From Prolixibacteraceae bacterium (GTDB lineage Bacteria; Bacteroidota; Bacteroidia; Bacteroidales; Prolixibacteraceae), in NCBI GenBank assembly GCA_028282195.1, contig JANQII010000309.1:1-43384 (forward strand): a DNA stretch of 43,384 nt, written 5' to 3'. The translations under genes were made by a program, and so were the position numbers. The notes under the pieces are model-generated. The model was not told the origin of the DNA. It worked only from the letters and a program-made list of their open reading frames with translations, and did not search any database. Every line of letters begins with the position of its first letter. The first letter of the stretch is position 1. Shown in pieces: positions 40,939-43,384 of the stretch.

Positions 40939-42189
40939 ATGGAAGTTAAAAAACAATTGGAACTTACTCTGAAAGCCAGCAGAAGGTTGAACCTGTTGGG
41001 TGTTGAGACAATCAATGAGGTATTAAATGAAGTTGCAGATGCAGCCATTCAGAACACAGAAGCAATTCTTGCAGAGAATAAGAAAGATTTGGCAAGAATG
41101 GACCCGTCTGATCCCAGGTTTGACCGATTGAAACTAACTCCCGAACGCATTGAAGGGATTGCATCTGATATCCGGAATGTAGCTACTTTGCCATCGCCAA
41201 TAGGAAGGGTATTGAGTGAAACTGTTCGCCCAAACGGGATGAATATTAAACGCGTTGCTGTAGCTTTTGGTGTGATCGGAATTATTTACGAAGCTCGTCC
41301 AAATGTTACATTCGATGTGTTTTCACTTTGTCTGAAGTCTGGAAATGCCTGTGTTTTAAAAGGGGGAAGTGATGCGATTGATTCCAATACGGCTATTGTA
41401 AAAGTGATCCATTCGGTATTGGAAAAACATGGAATTGATACCAATATATTGACCTTATTGCCAGCTGACAGAGCTGCAACAGCGGAAATATTGAATGCGC
41501 ATGGATATGTGGATTTGATTATTCCACGTGGTTCACAAAACCTGATCAATTTTGTACGTGAGAATGCAACCATTCCGGTAATTGAAACAGGTGCAGGCAT
41601 TTGCCATACCTATTTTGATGAATTTGGCGATACAGCTAAAGGGCAAGCCATTGTAAATAATGCCAAAACCCGTCGCCCGAGTGTTTGTAATGCTTTGGAT
41701 TGCCTGGTAATTCACGAAAGCCGATTGGCTGATTTACCACAGATCTGCAGTGAGCTACCCAAAAGTAATGTAGAGGTTTATGCTGATGAAAAAGCATACT
41801 CAAAATTGGAAGGCAGTTACCCTGCTGAATTACTGAACAAAGCCACTGAAGAATCATTTGGAACTGAGTTTCTGGGCTATAAAATGTCTGTAAAAACAGT
41901 TGCTGATTTTGATACAGCACTGGATCATATTGCAGCTTTCAGTTCAAAACATAGCGAGTCTATCATTTCAGAAAATGAAGAACGCCTGGAGCTTTTCCGT
42001 AAGTTGGTCGATGCATCTTCTGTTTATTGTAATGTGTCAACTGCCTTTACCGATGGCGCACAGTTTGGACTTGGTGCTGAGATTGGCATTTCAACACAAA
42101 AACTGCATGCCCGCGGTCCTATGGCTTTGGAAGAACTAACGAGCTACAAATGGATCATCGAAGGCGATGGGCATGTGAGGGATAAGTAG
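40939..42189 (+). CDS. proA: glutamate-5-semialdehyde dehydrogenase (gamma-glutamyl phosphate reductase)
   Basis: Second step of proline synthesis, reducing glutamyl phosphate. It belongs to the aldehyde dehydrogenase superfamily; the catalytic cysteine lies in [18 protein letters not shown] and the cofactor fold around [39 protein letters not shown] ends the protein as in other ProA proteins. 416 residues, complete. ATG 40939 is followed at once by the family's usual N-terminal helix. It could be transcribed from proB through the hairpin or from an unrecognised promoter in the gap. Confidence 0.96.
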   Translation: MEVKKQLELTLKASRRLNLLGVETINEVLNEVADAAIQNTEAILAENKKDLARMDPSDPRFDRLKLTPERIEGIASDIRNVATLPSPIGRVLSETVRPNGMNIKRVAVAFGVIGIIYEARPNVTFDVFSLCLKSGNACVLKGGSDAIDSNTAIVKVIHSVLEKHGIDTNILTLLPADRAATAEILNAHGYVDLIIPRGSQNLINFVRENATIPVIETGAGICHTYFDEFGDTAKGQAIVNNAKTRRPSVCNALDCLVIHESRLADLPQICSELPKSNVEVYADEKAYSKLEGSYPAELLNKATEESFGTEFLGYKMSVKTVADFDTALDHIAAFSSKHSESIISENEERLELFRKLVDASSVYCNVSTAFTDGAQFGLGAEIGISTQKLHARGPMALEELTSYKWIIEGDGHVRDK

Positions 42190-42261
42190 TTAGAAAAAAG
42201 AATTAGGCGTAGCGTACTGTAGCTTAGTTCTGTAGAAACGATGTATAGGATATCATGTTAA

Positions 42262-42281
42262 GGGCGTATTGCAATACGCCC
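42262..42281. repeat. perfect 20-base palindrome between proA and argF'
   Basis: GGGCGTATTGCAATACGCCC is its own reverse complement. It lies 33 bases before the transcarbamylase start codon. It may be a dispersed palindrome, a protein site or a weak hairpin in the operon message. Confidence 0.7.
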
Positions 42282-42314
42282 GAACTAGTAACAGTAACTC
42301 AAAACAAAAAGAAT

Positions 42315-43268
42315 ATGAAACACTTCACCTCAGTACACGATCTGGATAGCCTGGATGAGGCTTTGAAATTAGCAGCGGAACTTAAAAAAGATCCATACAA
42401 ATATCAATCGCTCGGTAAAAACAAAACGCTTTTGCTGGTATTTTTCAATTCCAGCTTGCGAACCCGTTTAAGTACCCAAAAAGCGGGGCTTAACCTGGGG
42501 ATGAATGTGATTGTTTTCGATATTAATGAAGGTGGTTGGAAATTGGAAACAGAGCTTGGAGTGATAATGGATAGTGATAAGCCTGAGCATATTCGCGAGG
42601 CTGTTCCTGTTATCGGTCGCTATTGCGATATTATTGGAGTGCGTTCGTTTGCAAAATACGAAAGCAAAGAAGACGATTACGAAGAGAAAATCATTCAGCA
42701 GTTTATTGACTACGCAGGAGTTCCTGTTGTGAGTATGGAAGCTGCGACTCGTCATCCATTACAGTCGTTTGCAGACCACTTAACCATTGAAGAATTTAAA
42801 ACAAAGGAAAAGCCGAAAGTTGTTCTAACGTGGGCACCACACCCACGTGCACTGCCACAGGCTGTACCAAACTCATTTGTGGAGTGGATACGAGAAACGG
42901 ATTATGAACTGGTTGTAACGCATCCTGAGGGGTACGAATTGGCCCCTGAGTTTATGGGTGATTTAAAACCTGAATACGACCAGATGAAAGCTTTTGAAGG
43001 GGCAGACTTTATTTATGCAAAAAGCTGGGCTTCTTACAAGGATTATGGGAAAGTACTTTCGAAAGATCGTAACTGGACTGTTTCAGACCGACAAATGGCC
43101 GTGACCAACAATGCGAAGTTTATGCATTGCCTGCCGGTTCGCCGTAACATGGTTGTGTCTGATTCGGTTATCGATAGTGAAAACTCAGTAGTAGTACCTG
43201 AAGCAGAAAACAGGCTTTTCTCTGCACAAGCGGTGATTAAGCTATTGTTGGATGAGATAAATAAATAA
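42315..43268 (+). CDS. argF': N-acylornithine (probably N-succinylornithine) transcarbamylase
   Basis: Transfers the carbamoyl group to an N-acylornithine in place of free ornithine. Carbamoyl-phosphate-binding motif FFNSSLRTRLSTQ (residues 43-55), and the later HCLPVRRNM motif are present. It closely resembles the Bacteroides fragilis protein described as N-succinyl-L-ornithine transcarbamylase, as I remember its sequence; Pro90 (in DSDKPEH) is the residue reported there, whereas N-acetylornithine transcarbamylase of Xanthomonas has Glu at this place. ATG 42315 is chosen, as an upstream in-frame extension is not conserved and crosses the palindrome. 317 residues. Last gene of the operon. Confidence 0.9.
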   Translation: MKHFTSVHDLDSLDEALKLAAELKKDPYKYQSLGKNKTLLLVFFNSSLRTRLSTQKAGLNLGMNVIVFDINEGGWKLETELGVIMDSDKPEHIREAVPVIGRYCDIIGVRSFAKYESKEDDYEEKIIQQFIDYAGVPVVSMEAATRHPLQSFADHLTIEEFKTKEKPKVVLTWAPHPRALPQAVPNSFVEWIRETDYELVVTHPEGYELAPEFMGDLKPEYDQMKAFEGADFIYAKSWASYKDYGKVLSKDRNWTVSDRQMAVTNNAKFMHCLPVRRNMVVSDSVIDSENSVVVPEAENRLFSAQAVIKLLLDEINK

Positions 43269-43284
43269 ACCAATTTTAAAGAGC

Positions 43285-43333
43285 AACGTCATCCTGAGAC
43301 CCAAAAATTTTCATTTAGTAATGTTGGATGACG
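43285..43333. repeat. inverted repeat at the right edge
   Basis: CGTCATCC (43285-43292) and GGATGACG (43326-43333) are complementary across a 33-base spacer after the argF' stop codon. No T tract follows, so it is not a clear terminator. Confidence 0.4.
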
Positions 43334-43384
43334 TAAGGTTGGTGTTACCTTTGAGGTTTTGACTACACAGTGTGACCGAAGATC

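Noticed and set aside
43285-43333. Terminator of the arg-pro operon
   Set aside because: The stem arms are 33 bases apart and no T run follows.

Overview
The window is AT-rich DNA from a member of the Bacteroidota, probably of the Bacteroidales/Marinilabiliales type. Four things point there: promoter-like TAnnTTTG elements (the -7 box of the Bacteroidota sigma factor) in front of several genes, A-rich translation starts instead of strong Shine-Dalgarno sites, LytS/LytTR signalling, and an arginine cluster ending in an argF' transcarbamylase of the Bacteroides kind. No tRNA, rRNA, CRISPR array, intact transposase or integrase was found.

Left part (1-11200). An M3-family peptidase lipoprotein is followed by a XamI-like restriction-modification pair, a remnant of a YhcG-family nuclease, and a 254-bp element with terminal inverted repeats and a 4-bp target duplication. 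Then, on the minus strand, come a LytS-like kinase/LytTR regulator pair and a three-gene lipoprotein operon (PEBP-like, SMP-30-like, and a protein made of two tandem modules).

Accessory part (11200-17510). The 696-base gap upstream of the lipoprotein operon holds eight CCTGTT direct repeats spaced almost exactly 21 bp. Next are two consecutive cassette-like units (a membrane protein plus DUF2971 protein, then another membrane protein). Each unit begins and ends with its own 15-bp inverted repeat, and each is followed by a large imperfect palindrome with a shared core, an arrangement like integron cassettes and attC sites but with different sequences. After them come ParD with a ParE broken by a stop codon, then a small island of toxin-antitoxin-like genes (Panacea-domain antitoxin and partner, DUF4160/DUF2442) mixed with decayed acetyltransferase and HNH genes. 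The island is bracketed by two 177-bp direct copies of the 3' end of a sodium:alanine symporter gene; the left copy is a dead fragment and the right one is the end of the intact gene.

Middle part (17510-29410). Mostly housekeeping or unassigned genes: the symporter, a very large protein resembling pyrophosphate-type PEP carboxykinase, an FAD oxidoreductase, a methyltransferase, a DUF2089/Yip1/secreted-protein operon, a DUF4062-ATPase protein with an in-frame 12-bp tandem repeat, a secreted EEP phosphatase/nuclease and a secreted esterase.

Right part (29550-43384). carA-carB on the minus strand diverge from a long plus-strand operon argR, GNAT, argG, argC, argD, proC, proB, proA, argF'. Together these make carbamoyl phosphate, arginine intermediates and proline from glutamate. 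Pro90 of the transcarbamylase suggests N-succinylated rather than N-acetylated intermediates. An ARG-box-like palindrome lies just before the argR start codon. argB, argE/argJ and argH are not in the window.
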